A DNA stretch of 64,000 nucleotides from Branchiostoma floridae. Lineage: Eukaryota > Chordata > Leptocardii > Amphioxiformes > Branchiostomatidae. A program made the translations under genes and the position numbers. Shown in pieces: positions 12,511 to 24,127 of the stretch. The stretch covers positions 14,230,266-14,294,265 of the forward strand of contig NC_049987.1 in the NCBI RefSeq assembly GCF_000003815.2. Direction: 5' to 3'. A model generated the notes under the pieces. It was not told where the DNA came from and searched no databases. It saw only the letters and a list, made by a program, of their open reading frames with translations. Every line of letters starts with the position of its first letter. Position 1 is the stretch's first letter.

Positions 12511-13148
12511 GACAGATTCACTTATCGTCTTAAGATTTCTATGATTCCATTTGATTTTAATTTAAAAAAAAACAACATTATGAACATCATTGATGATTAA
12601 TTCACTAATTGTGGTGCTGATGGGACAATATATTCCTCAAAGAAGAGTTATGAACAACTGACAGTGGCTTAGTTTACATCGAGTCAAACCATTAGCATAA
12701 AGTATCTATCAACAAAGCTTATACTAAATGCATTCCATTGGGCACACACCTAGATCTATTTATTTATTGGGAGATGAACTGTACTTGATACATGTATAAC
12801 AGGGAGAGTGTTCTAACACTTAGCAGCCTACGATAAGTGTGTTATGTACAAGATGTGCTCTGCTTACCTGTAGGCACGATTATGATTCGCCATAAACCAT
12901 ATTGCAATACATGAAGTAATTGATGAAAGCTTTGTGCTATCATTATGATACATATTCATTCTATTCTATTATGATATACGACGATTGTTAAGATTGCCTT
13001 AATTGGTGGAAGTTATAGCAGGTCAAATGAGAAAATGGCAAAAAAAAAATAGAAATTGATGTTATATTGGCATGGTAACATTTGATAGAAGCTATGCATC
13101 ACGAACGTATTGCTTTGTAATAACGAAATATTTCGTGATTGATAAATG

Positions 13149-13158
13149 AATAAATAAA
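13149..13158 (+). promoter_or_regulatory. Candidate polyadenylation signals (two overlapping AATAAA)
   Basis: Two overlapping AATAAA hexamers lie about 640 nt after the stop codon of the coiled-coil/trefoil gene. Confidence 0.45.
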
Positions 13159-14045
13159 CTGGGATTCTTAGTGTTCGTACACAATTTGCTCATTATATTA
13201 TGCAAGTAATATTATCATATTTTAAGAATCTTGTTATGTGAAGAAGGTGAAGAAATGTAACAATGCATTTACAATGTCTAATTTATTGGTGGCCTTGGGA
13301 CTTTTCATACACAACGAAATGGAAGTTTAAAAGTCATAGTTGTTCACTGGGAGTTTTGAAAAATTTTAAGGATATTTTCTATGTACTAAGTCGGTGATTT
13401 AAGTGAAAGTGTTACGCATTGTATTTTTGTCCAAACAGTTGCATTTGTGATCATTTTTTATCATATAACGGCCAGTTGCTTTTCAATATATTTGTATTTC
13501 GGCTGCATTTCCTATATCTTGTGCGTGGCTCGACATCTGTGAGGCTATGTAAACTCAAGTTATCATTGTTTACTCGATCTCACTATTTTCATTGAATAGT
13601 TGGACAAACTGACGTAATTTAATAAGTGGTAAAGTGCTATGAGGAATCTCTGTGCTAGCAACAAATATATTCATATATGTTTTTTGTCACAATTGGGCTG
13701 GGATCAAGGTGTTGAAGGGTGGTTCTGTTGGAAAGCTTTTCGTACATTTGAAATAAACAACGCTAATGGCAATATTACTATTTTCTTGTCGTTTTTTCAC
13801 TTGGCCTGTCTGCGATCATCCCTATATAGGAAAATACAAGACTTAAATAAAGGGAAATATTAGAACCTCCTTTGCCAGTAAAAGACGAGTATTACAGCAA
13901 TACTACAATGTACTATCCATTAGATTACATGGCTCAGATGAAATCAAGAAAATAAAAAGAGCTGGAATAGGAAAATAATTTCTACACAAAAAATCACAGT
14001 GCACTAAATTCGCAATAGTTGTGCTCATAAAAAGAGGTAAAAATG

Positions 14046-14051
14046 AAAAAA
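14046..14051 (-). terminator. Pol III terminator of tRNA-Trp
   Basis: T6 on the minus strand directly after the tRNA 3' end. Confidence 0.8.
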
Positions 14052-14059
14052 TATCGCCC

Positions 14060-14131
14060 TGACCCCGACGTGATTCGAACACGCAACCTTCTGATCTGGA
14101 GTCAGACGCGCTACCGTTGCGCCACGGAGTC
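14060..14131 (-). tRNA. tRNA-Trp (anticodon CCA)
   Basis: The minus strand reads as a 72-nt tRNA. Acceptor strands GACTCCG and CGGGGTC pair with one T-G, followed by discriminator A. The D arm (GCGCAACGGTAGCGC) is an A-box match, the anticodon loop is CTCCAGA with CCA, and the T arm GCGTGTTCGAATCACGT contains the B box. There is no intron. A run of six T residues on the minus strand (14046-14051) about 9 nt downstream fits an RNA polymerase III terminator. Confidence 0.97.
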
Positions 14132-14648
14132 AGTCAGCTGATGGCGGGAAGAATACAACAGTACTTAAACACATTTTGAGATAAATCATTATTCACACGT
14201 GATTTTTGCCGATTAGTGAATGTTTAAATGATATATCATTATCATTTTATTACAGTTGTATACACACATTTTTCACCCATAACTTAAAATAACGATTAGA
14301 TTTCATACAAGTCACCCAAGTCCAACATCCTGGTAACCGGCCCTCTAGCGATACTTCTAAGACTTGCAGAGAGTGGTTGCCAGCTTGACAACGCATCGCA
14401 ATGTGACATAGGGTAGAATCCCTTTTACGATAATTGATACATTTAAGTGTGACTTGAACTCTTTTTGAAAAATCTGTTCTCATGTCATACTTATAGCTTT
14501 TCATGCAATTGTACCCTATCTTTAAGGCCAGACTGGAGAGCCAGTAACGTAGTGATTAAATCAAATCTTATAAACCATCGTTTCTCTGCGGTGGGACCCC
14601 TGAAAGTCATCAAGGAAACCCGTCCACGTTTCGGTCTCTTTGGCCAAG
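14132..14648. other. Intergenic region and RPL13A promoter
   Basis: No gene recognised. The last bases before the ATG include a pyrimidine run CTCTTT (about 14636-14641) that would make a very short TOP-type 5' leader for RPL13A, as expected for ribosomal protein mRNAs. No TATA box was seen close by. Confidence 0.4.
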
Positions 14649-17600
14649 ATGGCGGTCGGGGTAGGTAGAAAAATTGAGACAGACGTATATACAAGGGGAT
14701 TTTACGTTCCTTTTAACTATATCTTGCCCGAATATACTGTCATGGCACATACAGGAAACTTGTATTTCCTTCTACATCCTGATTTTCCTATGAATTAGTG
14801 ACGTGACTCGTTAGAAGGAAACGTTATGGTACCGGTATGTGTCACATGTGCATATGCAGTTCTACACATGCGGATAGAATAGATGCAGTACGGAAGAAAG
14901 TGTAGCTCAGAGACCAAAGTTATGGTAGCTACGTAAGATGATAAAACTTACATATATTGGTTGGAGTCTTAGAAGTCTTGTCGGGGGCACTGCACAGAAG
15001 CCTTGGTTTACCTTTCCACTTTCAATAATTTCTGGAATACGAAGTACTTACTGCTGAAGGGGGAGGGGGGCTGAAACCTAGGTAAAAGGAAGACTAGATA
15101 AAAAAATTTACTATATTATATATTTACCTTGTGGAGTAAGCAGTTCAAAAGCTACAGTAAACACCTCAAGCCAAATTATAGTTGCTAATATTCTGTGTTT
15201 TACTTTTCTATGTTACATACGTTTTGCTGTTCAAGTGTTGGTGTGTCTATGATGATTCATTCACCCACTCATGTTTGAGTCTCGACTATGAGAAAATTTA
15301 ACATGTACCACCATCTGAGACACTGGGATTCAAATTGTAGACAAAATTGACATTTAGGTTGTCATTTTGCACATACAAACATTTTCTCAGGTAGATCGTC
15401 TTCTTTGCCTTGAGTGATACTAATCTTTTCTTATCCTTTTACGTTACAGAAAGTGTTGATTATCGACGCCAATAACCACCTGCTTGGTCGGCTGGCAGCT
15501 GTGGTTGCCAAAAGCATCCTTCAAGGTAAGACAGAGGCTTTCATATGAAACATCATGAAATACCAGTCAGGGTCCTTGCCAGCGCAGTTTAGTGTAGGGC
15601 CTTAAGAGCCCCAGTGCTGTAACTTTTGTCTCTTTCCCTGTGATGGGAGATTTTCGTTGAGGGATTTTCTGTTGCTTTGCACCAAAGATGTAAAAATGTT
15701 GACTTAATTGTATTGACTGATTAAGTGTGGCCCACAAAATATAGGAAACTAATGTTTCTGGGGGTTATACAGTTTAAATGTTGAGGATGCCATCAGACAC
15801 CCATGCCGTAGTTGCTCTACTTGCCACATGACTGTGCAGTGCTAAGATGCAGCCCCTACACTGAAAAAAAATCCTAGTGAGAACCCTGCCTGTATTTGTA
15901 TTGATATTGAGGTGGTAAAATCCTTGTTTTTGTTGGTATTAGTAAGCGCAGTGATTTCTGCATGGAATGGAAATTAAATGTGCTGGTTAAAGTCGAATCC
16001 TGTGGAATCTACAAAAGTTTTCTTTATGCTTGTGTCTGTGATGATTCATTCACCCACTCATGTTTGAGTCTCGACTATGAGAAAATCTAACATGTACCAC
16101 CATCTGAGACACAATGATGCAACATGCAGTAGGATCATGTGTTGAGCCTAGGTTTCTTACTAATGTTCTGGGTCTTATTTAGTGCCAGGAACACAAAGAG
16201 AAGATGCTTAGCAGCTATGATTTCCACTCTGGTCGACAAAGATTGTCAATATAAAAAAGTACAAATATAGAACTGTCTATGAATCATAGTACCTAGTGTG
16301 TCTTAAACATGTGACTAGGAATATTAAGTATCCTTTTCTGCTAAAGGTGTTAGTTATCTATAACTATGTCCTTCTCTTGCAGGCCAGAAAATAGTTGTCG
16401 TAAGATGTGAGGGGATCAACATTTCTGGGAGCTTCTACAGAAACAAGTGTAAGTGGTTTACATTTACTTTGATGTATAGTTGGGGCAGCAAAACAGTACA
16501 CAATTTTTTTCAGTTTTGTTTCTGTGGTCAGTGATGCCTTTTTACCTACATTGTCTGAATACAGTGAGAGATAAAACCAACTGAGACCACATTTTGTTTC
16601 CATTAGGCAGCATTGCCCTTTCCTTAAGATATCATTGTTTAGTGAGTCCTGTGAGTGTACCGGAGTGTGGTAGCCTAATGTTGTTCCCATTCCCAACAGT
16701 GAAGTACTTGGAGTTCCTGCGTAAGAGAACGAACACCAAGCCTTCCCGCGGACCCTTCCATCTCAGGGCCCCCAGCCGCATCTTCTGGAGGACTGTCCGT
16801 GGTAAGAAAAATTCAAGTGCCCGTTTCCACTCGACAACTTTTCATGACATAGGGGCATTCATTTTGCTCATGTTCTAAAGCAGTATTTCAATATCTGAAT
16901 CTTTTCACTACCTTTCATCATGGTGTCTGCAATTTGTTCAGATAACAAAAGGAAAAACACGTCAAAACTTTTTCTGTGGTCAGTGATGCTTTTTTTACCT
17001 ACATTGTCCGAACACAGTGAGAGATAAAAACCAGCTGAGACCACATTCTCATTTCTGAGTTCTTATCAAGTACATAACAGTGAGGGGCTAATTTCCTTCT
17101 CAGGGAGGACAACTTTGTTGTTCTATCTAATATGTAAAACTGTAACACACTTTGCAAAATCTCTGATCAAAACAATGATCAGTCAGGTTGAACTCCGTGA
17201 GCACTGTTTTGAACAAAGCAAGCAGCACTAAACATAACCTGCTAGATTTGGATCATGATCGTCACTCTGAATGCCCCTTTCTCCATAACACGTTATCTTT
17301 ATGTTTGCGGTGTAATTTTCTTCAAACCACTTGTTTAAATGTTTAATTTTTTCAACTCACTATTTTGATTCAGTGCGTTGCATGAATTTTTTTTCCGTCA
17401 TGTGTTTTATTGACACCATTTGTGCATATGAGCTATGAATTCAGTCTGTTTTCGTATCGCCAAGTTGGCTGTTTTTTATGCTTGATAAGTCATCATTTTC
17501 CCCTCGTTTGATATGGTTGCACTCTGAAAGCTATCTTTGGTTACAGTCAAATTTTCCTTTTTCCTACATGTGAATTATTGAGTTCCTTCTGGAATGATTG

Positions 17601-19886
17601 CTCAATATTTTTTCACTAACAATCATAAAATGTAATTTTGCAAGTATTTCACTCCATTAAAGTTCAAACACTCATCTCCAAAACGGTGAGTTCCTTTCCT
17701 ATATATATGTTTTATATAGTTTTTAGTGTTTTTACAGAACTGTACCATTTAAAAAGACATACGATGTACAAATTTTAACCAAAGAACAAATCTTCTTGAA
17801 GATGAGGTTCCATTTTTACCAGTCAAGAGGGACAAATGATGACTTAAAGTTTGTTTGAATCACTAAAGAGTGCCAAGTGATGGTGTAAAAAAAACAAGCC
17901 CCACTGATGTCTGTATGCTGTATCTACACCCTGTGTTTCTATTTCCATTGTGATGGTGCTTCCATAGACATAGTGTAATGCTTCCTGCTAATCTATACAT
18001 TTGCCAGGCATGTTGCCGCACAAGACAACCCGAGGTGCACAGGCCTTGGAACGCTTGAAGGTCTTTGAGGGCATTCCACCTCCTTATGACAAGGTAAGGA
18101 TTTTAAGACATCATGTCAAGAATATATTGTGAGAAGAAGAATATCATCACCGACTGTCTGTTTTGGAAGTAGCTATTTCATTAGACACAAGAAGTTCAGT
18201 TTAAGATAATGACTTATTTGTCATTGTTAGCATCTGTATATCAGTCTATCAGGGAATAGATAAATGGGAAATTTCTTCTATTTTTCAGCAAAAGAGACTG
18301 GTTGTGCCATCTGCCCTGAGGGTCATCCGTCTCATGCCCAACCGTAGGGTAAGTATTGACCAGGAAGGTTTGCAGGGCCATCTGTTTGAAATGTAGGAAA
18401 CATTTGACAGGAGAAATAGGCTAAACCTTTAGTATTATGTTTTTAGGAAGTGTATATCAAGTATCAACATTATGTTTATACAAAAAACACCATTGGTCTT
18501 TCCCTGGCAACATTTCCCCCAAAAGACTTAAAGTTTGCCTTCTTGGTTGAAGATTTAATCAATTTTTAATTAAGAAGTTTTCAAATTAGACGTCATTAAA
18601 CCTAGTCCTACAGTTCTGAAATAAACTATGCCCTTGACTATATGCGTTTCATGATTTCTGTCTTAATATATTAAGTTGTATGGATGCATGACTTGCTGGA
18701 AATTCTTCTTGAATTTTAAGTCACCAGTTGTGTTATGCAGAAATTTAGATATCAAAAAGTATTGTTCACATCTTTACCAGTGAAAAGGGATTTATTTTGC
18801 TGGTGGTTGTCCCCACAGTTCTGTTCACTTGGCCGTCTGTCCCACGAGGTTGGCTGGAAGTACAAGGAGGTGGTCGACACTCTAGAGGCCAAGCGCTCCG
18901 CCCGCGCCAAGCTGTACTGGCAGAACAAGAAGAAAACCATGGTAGGTACAAGGGTTGGGCACGGGTAAACTGTACCTGTAAAACTGTTTGGGTACTTGGT
19001 TGTCTGGTACACCTGTCTGGGTACTGTAAAATCTTGTGGCGACAGAACAACATTGCAATTGGAATTTAGCAATTGTAGTCAAATGTTCCGTGGTAGTATT
19101 GCCAACTTTGATTACTTCTGCATCTCCAACTAACTTTGTCCATGAGTGTTCTATCAGTTATGAATATGATTCTTTAAGAGCAAAATTTTCTTTCCGCTTG
19201 TGTCTGTGATGATTCATTCACCCACTCATGTTTGAGTCTCGACTATGAGAAAATCTAACATGTACCACCATCTGAGACACAACTTGCAATACAATCAAAG
19301 AAAACAACTCAAAAACACAGATGGCTTCATGCTTAGTTTACAAATAATCAGACAAAGCTTCCAGTTCCAAATCTTGGCCTGCGTCTGTACTGGTGTCTAG
19401 TCCCCAAGCCCTTGTCACACATTCAAGACATTACCACGACTTTGTCCCCAACAATTCACTAACTAAGGGCAGTGCCAAGTTGGTAGTAGCCTGGAATTCA
19501 TCATATTCTAGCCCCAGTTTGTAACCAAGCAGAATATGACTTTAAAGATAATTAGACAACCTCAACCACAGATGACTGTGTTCATGCAGTGGTGTTCACA
19601 ACAAACTCCAAACCATGGCACAGAGTTGGTTGGGAGTCAATAGTTGGCTATGTGTGACAGGCGTGACATATGACAGAGGATTAGGTCCAGGTCTAGAAAG
19701 GAGAACAAATTCTGAAGGTATTGTTAGCTTAAGTCCCACTGTTACATCGCAATTTTCATGGTAACATTCTAATGTGTCATTTTTCCCTCCCCACAGAAAA
19801 TGCGGACACAGGCCATGCAGAACCTGTCCAAGAAGCTGGAGCCCCTCAACAAGCAGATCGAGGAGGCTGGTCACTACGTCGCCTGA
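14649..19886 (+). CDS. RPL13A: Large ribosomal subunit protein uL13 (RPL13A)
   Basis: Eight exons: 14649-14660, 15450-15525, 16383-16448, 16700-16801, 18008-18093, 18289-18348, 18819-18941 and 19797-19886. They join to 615 nt, 204 residues, against 203 in human. The product is a 60S ribosomal subunit component; the mammalian protein also has a translational-silencing role. Diagnostic stretches are [71 protein letters not shown] and [12 protein letters not shown], all at the family's usual positions. The first exon encodes only Met-Ala-Val-Gly. Introns 1, 2, 3, 4 and 7 carry box C/D snoRNAs, the arrangement known from vertebrate RPL13A genes. AATAAA at 19929-19934 lies 43 nt after the stop. 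Confidence 0.98.
15243..15323 (+). ncRNA. SNORD33: Box C/D snoRNA, SNORD33 (U33) family, copy 1 (RPL13A intron 1)
   Basis: A terminal stem GTGTC/GACAC encloses box C ATGATGA (15249-15255) and box D CTGA (15315-15318). The guide before box D (CATGTACCACCAT) pairs with the universally conserved 18S stretch GGUGGUGCAUG with one G-U pair. The fifth nucleotide upstream of box D is an A opposite the U of GGU, the position methylated by vertebrate U33. TTTGAG and CTATGAGA are candidate D' and C' regions. The related U32 places a C there, so U33 fits better. Differs from copies 2 and 3 at a few positions. Confidence 0.9.
16030..16114 (+). ncRNA. SNORD33: Box C/D snoRNA, SNORD33 family, copy 2 (RPL13A intron 2)
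   Basis: Terminal stem TTGTGTC/GACACAA, box C GTGATGA (16038-16044) and box D CTGA (16104-16107). It has the same 18S guide as copy 1, and the 85-nt unit is identical to copy 3 in intron 7. Confidence 0.92.
16523..16591 (+). ncRNA. SNORD34: Box C/D snoRNA, SNORD34 (U34) family, copy 1 (RPL13A intron 3)
   Basis: Terminal stem TGTGGTC/GACCACA, box C-like GTGATGC (16531-16537) and box D CTGA (16581-16584). An internal box D' CTGA is preceded by the guide TTACCTACATTGT. This guide is complementary to the conserved 28S segment ACAAUGUAGGU, and the fifth base upstream of D' pairs with the U after ACAA, the U34 methylation site. The last base of box C departs from the RUGAUGA consensus. Confidence 0.9.
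16975..17045 (+). ncRNA. SNORD34: Box C/D snoRNA, SNORD34 family, copy 2 (RPL13A intron 4)
   Basis: Same terminal stem (TGTGGTC/GACCACA), box C-like GTGATGC (16983-16989), box D CTGA (17035-17038) and guide TTACCTACATTGT as copy 1. Here the internal D' is CCGA instead of CTGA, so guiding at that site may be weakened. Either a functional paralogue or a decaying copy. Confidence 0.82.
19198..19282 (+). ncRNA. SNORD33: Box C/D snoRNA, SNORD33 family, copy 3 (RPL13A intron 7)
   Basis: An 85-nt unit identical to copy 2, with stem TTGTGTC/GACACAA, box C GTGATGA and box D CTGA. The flanking intron sequence outside the stem is not shared, so only the snoRNA itself was duplicated or conserved. Confidence 0.92.
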
Positions 19887-19928
19887 ACATGGGCCACCTG
19901 AGGATGTACACACATTGTGCAGAGAGAA

Positions 19929-19934
19929 AATAAA
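19929..19934 (+). promoter_or_regulatory. RPL13A polyadenylation signal AATAAA
   Basis: Canonical hexamer 43 nt after the RPL13A stop codon. Confidence 0.85.
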
Positions 19935-21092
19935 AACACAACTTACAAAACTGTCTTGATTGTTTTCATTTGGAGTCTGTTGTTTTTACATGACTAGTAG
20001 ACCTTATGTTAGACAAAATTTGAGAAAGTCATTTTGTCATATTTGGATATGTTCAGAGGAGCAAATATGGAGTGGTATCTAAGGAAAATCAGTCTACATT
20101 AATTGTGAGTATACATGTAGTAATTTTTTCTGTTAGGTTTTTCTGATAAGTCCCAACTGTGTACAAGACTAGTGTTCTAAGCCAACTTGGAACAAGATTC
20201 TATACAAGTCACAAGGGTGGCTCAGAACACTCCTTGGCTAGCTTAACACTGGTAGATTAGCATGGAGATTATACCTTTTGACATAACACAATTGTCCATC
20301 TTGCCTTGCAGTCTCTCCTAGCCCCGAATAAATGTTCTCTCTGAGCGAACAAGTTAGACCAAGAAGGTTAACCTTGGCTTGACCCATCAGAAGGACAGCT
20401 GTATCCCAAAAAGCCTGAATACGAGCCCACACCCATGCATGTGTAGCGTTTACCAAATCAAAGGAGGTATTGCGTAACTTACTCCACGACCAATGTTGAT
20501 GGTATGACGTAATACCACGGATCAGTGAAAAGACTTCCCTTCCATTTGTTTTGTGGATATAGAAGAAGGTAAACATGAGTAGGTAAAAAGGGACCAATCA
20601 TTGCTAATCTAGGGAGCCGATTGGGCGGACAGAAATGTCCAACAATGATATTATAGGCAACCTTTTCTGTCTGTAACAGGACAGATGAGTTTTGTACGCC
20701 TTTCCCAAGAATGCTATAACTTTATTATCGTGTGACTGTGACGATTGTATGATGTATCACATTGTATGTGACCGCGCCCTAAGTCTGGTAAAAGTTCAAA
20801 ACAACCAATGATCGTGAACCTGGCATTGATTTCATTGGTTAGTAACTTGAGATCTAAGCAACAAACCCCCGGCAGTCATTGTTCTTGGCAAACGCACTTT
20901 TTCTGTATATTGAATGTTTTAAGTTGGTAGTTTCGACGCAACCAAAGTGTACTTACGTTAACGCCGCTTGTATAGCCATTTATGTGCACGAAAAATGATC
21001 AGCCCATCCTTCCGAGTAAAACATTGCAGCTACTTGGTAGTGATATGTAGTAAGCAACCCATTCTTTCATGTAATGAATAGCTTACTGACTG
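19935..21092. other. Intergenic region RPL13A-TMEM26
   Basis: No supported gene. It contains ATTGG/CCAAT words near 20830 and the promoter of TMEM26 at its right end. Confidence 0.5.
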
Positions 21093-21100
21093 TATATAAA
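21093..21100 (+). promoter_or_regulatory. TATA box of TMEM26
   Basis: TATATAAA followed by a GC-richer stretch, 137-144 nt upstream of the TMEM26 start codon, in a suitable position for a short 5' UTR. Confidence 0.65.
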
Positions 21101-21236
21101 GTGGGTGGGTTGAGGAAACACCGCTCACCTTGCTTTGAGGGCTGAGAGTGTCTGAAAGTTTACGTGTGGGGCTGCCATCAGTACAATACGTTTTCTTGCC
21201 AACGTTTAACTCTGCAAGCGGAACACTACCGGAGTG

Positions 21237-23667
21237 ATGATGAAGTGTTCCTTGGCGCTAAGGACGGTCCTCGCCCGTCTGCTGTTCGGCTCGGCTGTGG
21301 CGCTCTGCTACTGGCGGGTAGGTGGTGTTTTAACCATGTAGAAAGACTGACATGTGTGTGCCAAGTAACATAATGTAGCATTACATGGAACTACAAATGT
21401 ACTGGACTACTGTACTGTTACAGTTACTGTGTTATTGTATTGTTACTACAAACACCAGAACGTTTCATGCGCTCAGAGAGAGACAGAAAACAACGCTAAA
21501 AACGTAAATCACTAAAAATATTAATGTTCGTAAAATATTCCATCCCCTATTTTTGCTTGTATGTTTCTCAAGCACCACTGAGTGAGGAAAGATGTGTAAG
21601 ATATAACCATCAACAACCCTAACTATAATACTAGCTAAGCTATGATCGGCTATGAGTTACTTGCTCCGACAACGGTCTAAACCGCGAGACCCATGACTTT
21701 TCTTCCTTAAAACGTACTAAGGTACTGTCTGTCTTATAATCATTCGTGATGAATGTGAAAACCGCGAAAAAAAATTAATAATCCCACGGCTAACATTTAA
21801 AGATTTAAATGTACATCTGAAATTGGCCTGGGTGTCGAACACCACTTCATTATGAGTACTTTGACGTCATTTTCTAAACTGTTGTCCGTGTGTCTGTGCA
21901 GGTGTTTGTGATGGTGACAGATCCCCCACTCCATCTCAGCTGGCCGATAGTGCTGGGAGCGTTCCTGATGTTGGTGGAGATGTGCATTGCACTGTACAGG
22001 GAGAAAGAGGACTGGAAATGGTACGTAAAATTACATTCGTCAAGAAGGTTATGTTTACGGTCGCGGATAGAGCTCTGGTTTTGTAGGTGTGTATGCATAA
22101 CTCGAGTTTGTAAAATATTATCATCCAACCATTTGTTAATACACATCAATATAAACATACTAACGTTGAAGACATACTAGTAACTTCAATTAATCGTTAA
22201 GATTATTGCTCATCTAAGCATGTTTGTCATCTAATTTGGCTTGTCCTCACCTTGGTCCTATCAAGGAGGTTAAAAATCCTTGGTCCTATTAGGTCATGCT
22301 AATCACATGTCTGCTTGGCGCTCAGCACTTACGAGAAAGAGAACTAGTATGTTGAACACACAATACTACCAGCTGAGAACAAGCCCCATACTGTACTGGC
22401 CCTGTGTCAGTGCCCAAGGGTAAGGGTACCACCCCTAGCTGTACACGATGATAAATATCTTCTAACTAAACAGGTTCAGTCCCGCTGTGTTCCTGTACCT
22501 GGCCTCCACCATTCCCTCCGTCTGGCTGCTGGAGATCACGCTACACCAGGAACGGGTCGAGATGAGGGGGAACACCACATCTCAAAGACAGGACGTCATA
22601 GTGGTTGGACAGGTAAGAAGAGGGCACCGAAAGACTTAAGATTTTAGATCCCCAACACATTTTGTAGGTCAACTATCCCCTTAATTGTTTTGCTTTGACT
22701 ACGTTTATGAATATGTAAATTGATCTGCCAAATACTTTTTCTTGTGTTATCAAATGTTAACTAAGTCAGAATTCAGATTTTTAGATTTCATGATAGAGAG
22801 ACACGCATATAAGGCAAAAGATTGAATCACACAAGTTTGTGGAAACGTGTCTTTGTGTGTATGTGCGCGTGCGTGTGTGTGCAAGCATGTATGTTGATGT
22901 TCTAAAAGAATACCTACAGCACATGAATGAATTCATATTAATCATATGGTCACTAATGTTTCATCAATAATTATGCTCTGTAGCTTGCCCTTGAAGTAAG
23001 TGGAGAAGACTGGGTGAAAGCCCTGGAGCAAGTTGTCTTCCTCAGCCTTATCCTTGGGAGATGGGTGATGCCCCGGAGCGCCCTGTCACGTGACCAACTC
23101 TCCGAGCTCCTATTGGTTTACGTCACGGCCGGAGCGGACATCTTGGAACTATTCAGCCTCCTGGATGAAAACAAGATCAAGTACAAGGAAATGTACATCT
23201 ATCCCATCTTGGGTCTGTTTACGCTCGGTCTACTCCAGTTTCCTATCATGTTCACCTCGTTTCACGACAAACCTCTGTCAAAGTTGTCCAAAAACAACGC
23301 GGTATCGCCGGGGGATGAGTCTAAAGCGAAGAGCACCTGGTCCAATGGTCCAAACAGCAACAACTGTTGCGGCTGTTGCACCAAGGAAGTCATCGGCATC
23401 TTCATGACACTGCTGATGCAGGACGGGCCGTTTCTGGCTCTTCGGCTGTTTTTCATGATCCAAGAGAGAATCTTCCACAACTTGATGGTGTTCTTCGTGG
23501 GGAAGAACATAGTTGTGATCGTGCTGCAGATCTACAGACTCGTTTCCATCGCGTGTTACGATGATGATAACGATGATGAACTTGAAACCACTGTGAAAGA
23601 TAATGACAATGACAGTGGTGAAACGCACAATGACACGAATGGCGATATCACTGTTCTGGACGCATGA
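21237..23667 (+). CDS. TMEM26: Transmembrane protein 26
   Basis: Four exons: 21237-21317, 21902-22020, 22474-22612 and 22984-23667, giving 1023 nt and 340 residues (human about 368). Two adjacent ATG codons (21237, 21240) start the frame. About eight hydrophobic segments are visible, including LLFGSAVALCYW, the WPIVLGAFLMLVEMCIAL helix, FLYLASTIPSVWLLEI, QVVFLSLILGRWV, LLLVYVTAGADILELF, LGLFTLGLLQFPIMFT, GIFMTLLMQDGPFLALRLFF and VFFVGKNIVVIVLQIYRL. The LYREKEDWKWFSPAVFLY, GADILELF and QDGPFLALRLF blocks are typical of TMEM26. It is a multipass membrane protein of unknown biochemical role. A short cytoplasmic CCGCC cysteine cluster and an acidic Asp/Asn-rich C-terminal tail are lineage features. 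Confidence 0.93.
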
Positions 23668-23970
23668 AATTAATGAGGACCAAGAAGTGAAAATAACATT
23701 GGATAAGAAGAGATCATATACCATTTGTTTTCATAGTATAAAGTTTGTGGTTGCTATACAAAATTGTACGGTTAACATTTTATTTTTTATAATGGCAGTA
23801 CACTGCGATGAATCTTCTGTACATGTACGATGATGCAAGTTGAAACGACAGTCATTGCCATGAACTGTAGGTTTTGAACCACTCACACCGCACCATTGCA
23901 CGTGAAGTGGGTATGGCTCTCCCCAGACACGGGACCTCAATTTTTACGTCCTATCCGGGGGACGGCCTAG
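23668..23970. other. TMEM26 3' flank
   Basis: Probable 3' UTR followed by repeat-like sequence that runs into the SINE-like copy. No coding signal. Confidence 0.4.
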
Positions 23971-24127
23971 CCGAGACTAATACTCATTTTCACCTGAGTA
24001 AAGTGAGGAAAGCTGTGTAAAGTGCCTTTCCCAAGGGCACAAGATCGGTGACAGTCGCAGCCGGATTCAACCTTGAGACCTTTCGGTCCAGAGGCAAACA
24101 CGCTGTCACTGTGCCACGTGATCTCAC
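23971..24127 (-). mobile_element. tRNA-derived SINE-like element, copy A
   Basis: Read on the minus strand it begins with a tRNA-like head. GTGGCACAGTGACAGCG resembles an A box and AAGGTTGAATCCGG a B box. The body TGCCCTTGGGAAAGGCAC, then CTTTCCTCACT...CAGGTGAAAATGAG, follows. Related sequences occur at 39440-39545 (plus) and 49400-49730 (minus), which marks it as a dispersed family. Confidence 0.7.

Larger units (their letters stand above)
12511..14059 (+). other. 3' UTR and intergenic tail of the coiled-coil gene
   Basis: AT-rich, without convincing reading frames. Overlapping AATAAA signals at 13149-13158 and further ones near 13753 and 13846 give candidate 3' ends for the upstream gene. 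Nothing else recognised. Confidence 0.5.

Noticed and set aside
15243-15323. SNORD32 instead of SNORD33
   Set aside because: The base five before box D is A opposite U, as in U33; U32 has a C there targeting a G two bases away.
17150-17290. Possible extra C/D snoRNA (SNORD35-like) in RPL13A intron 4
   Set aside because: ATGATC is not a proper box C, no terminal stem forms and no known guide is seen.
18752-19082. Several overlapping minus and plus frames around RPL13A exon 7
   Set aside because: Shadows of the real exon 18819-18941.
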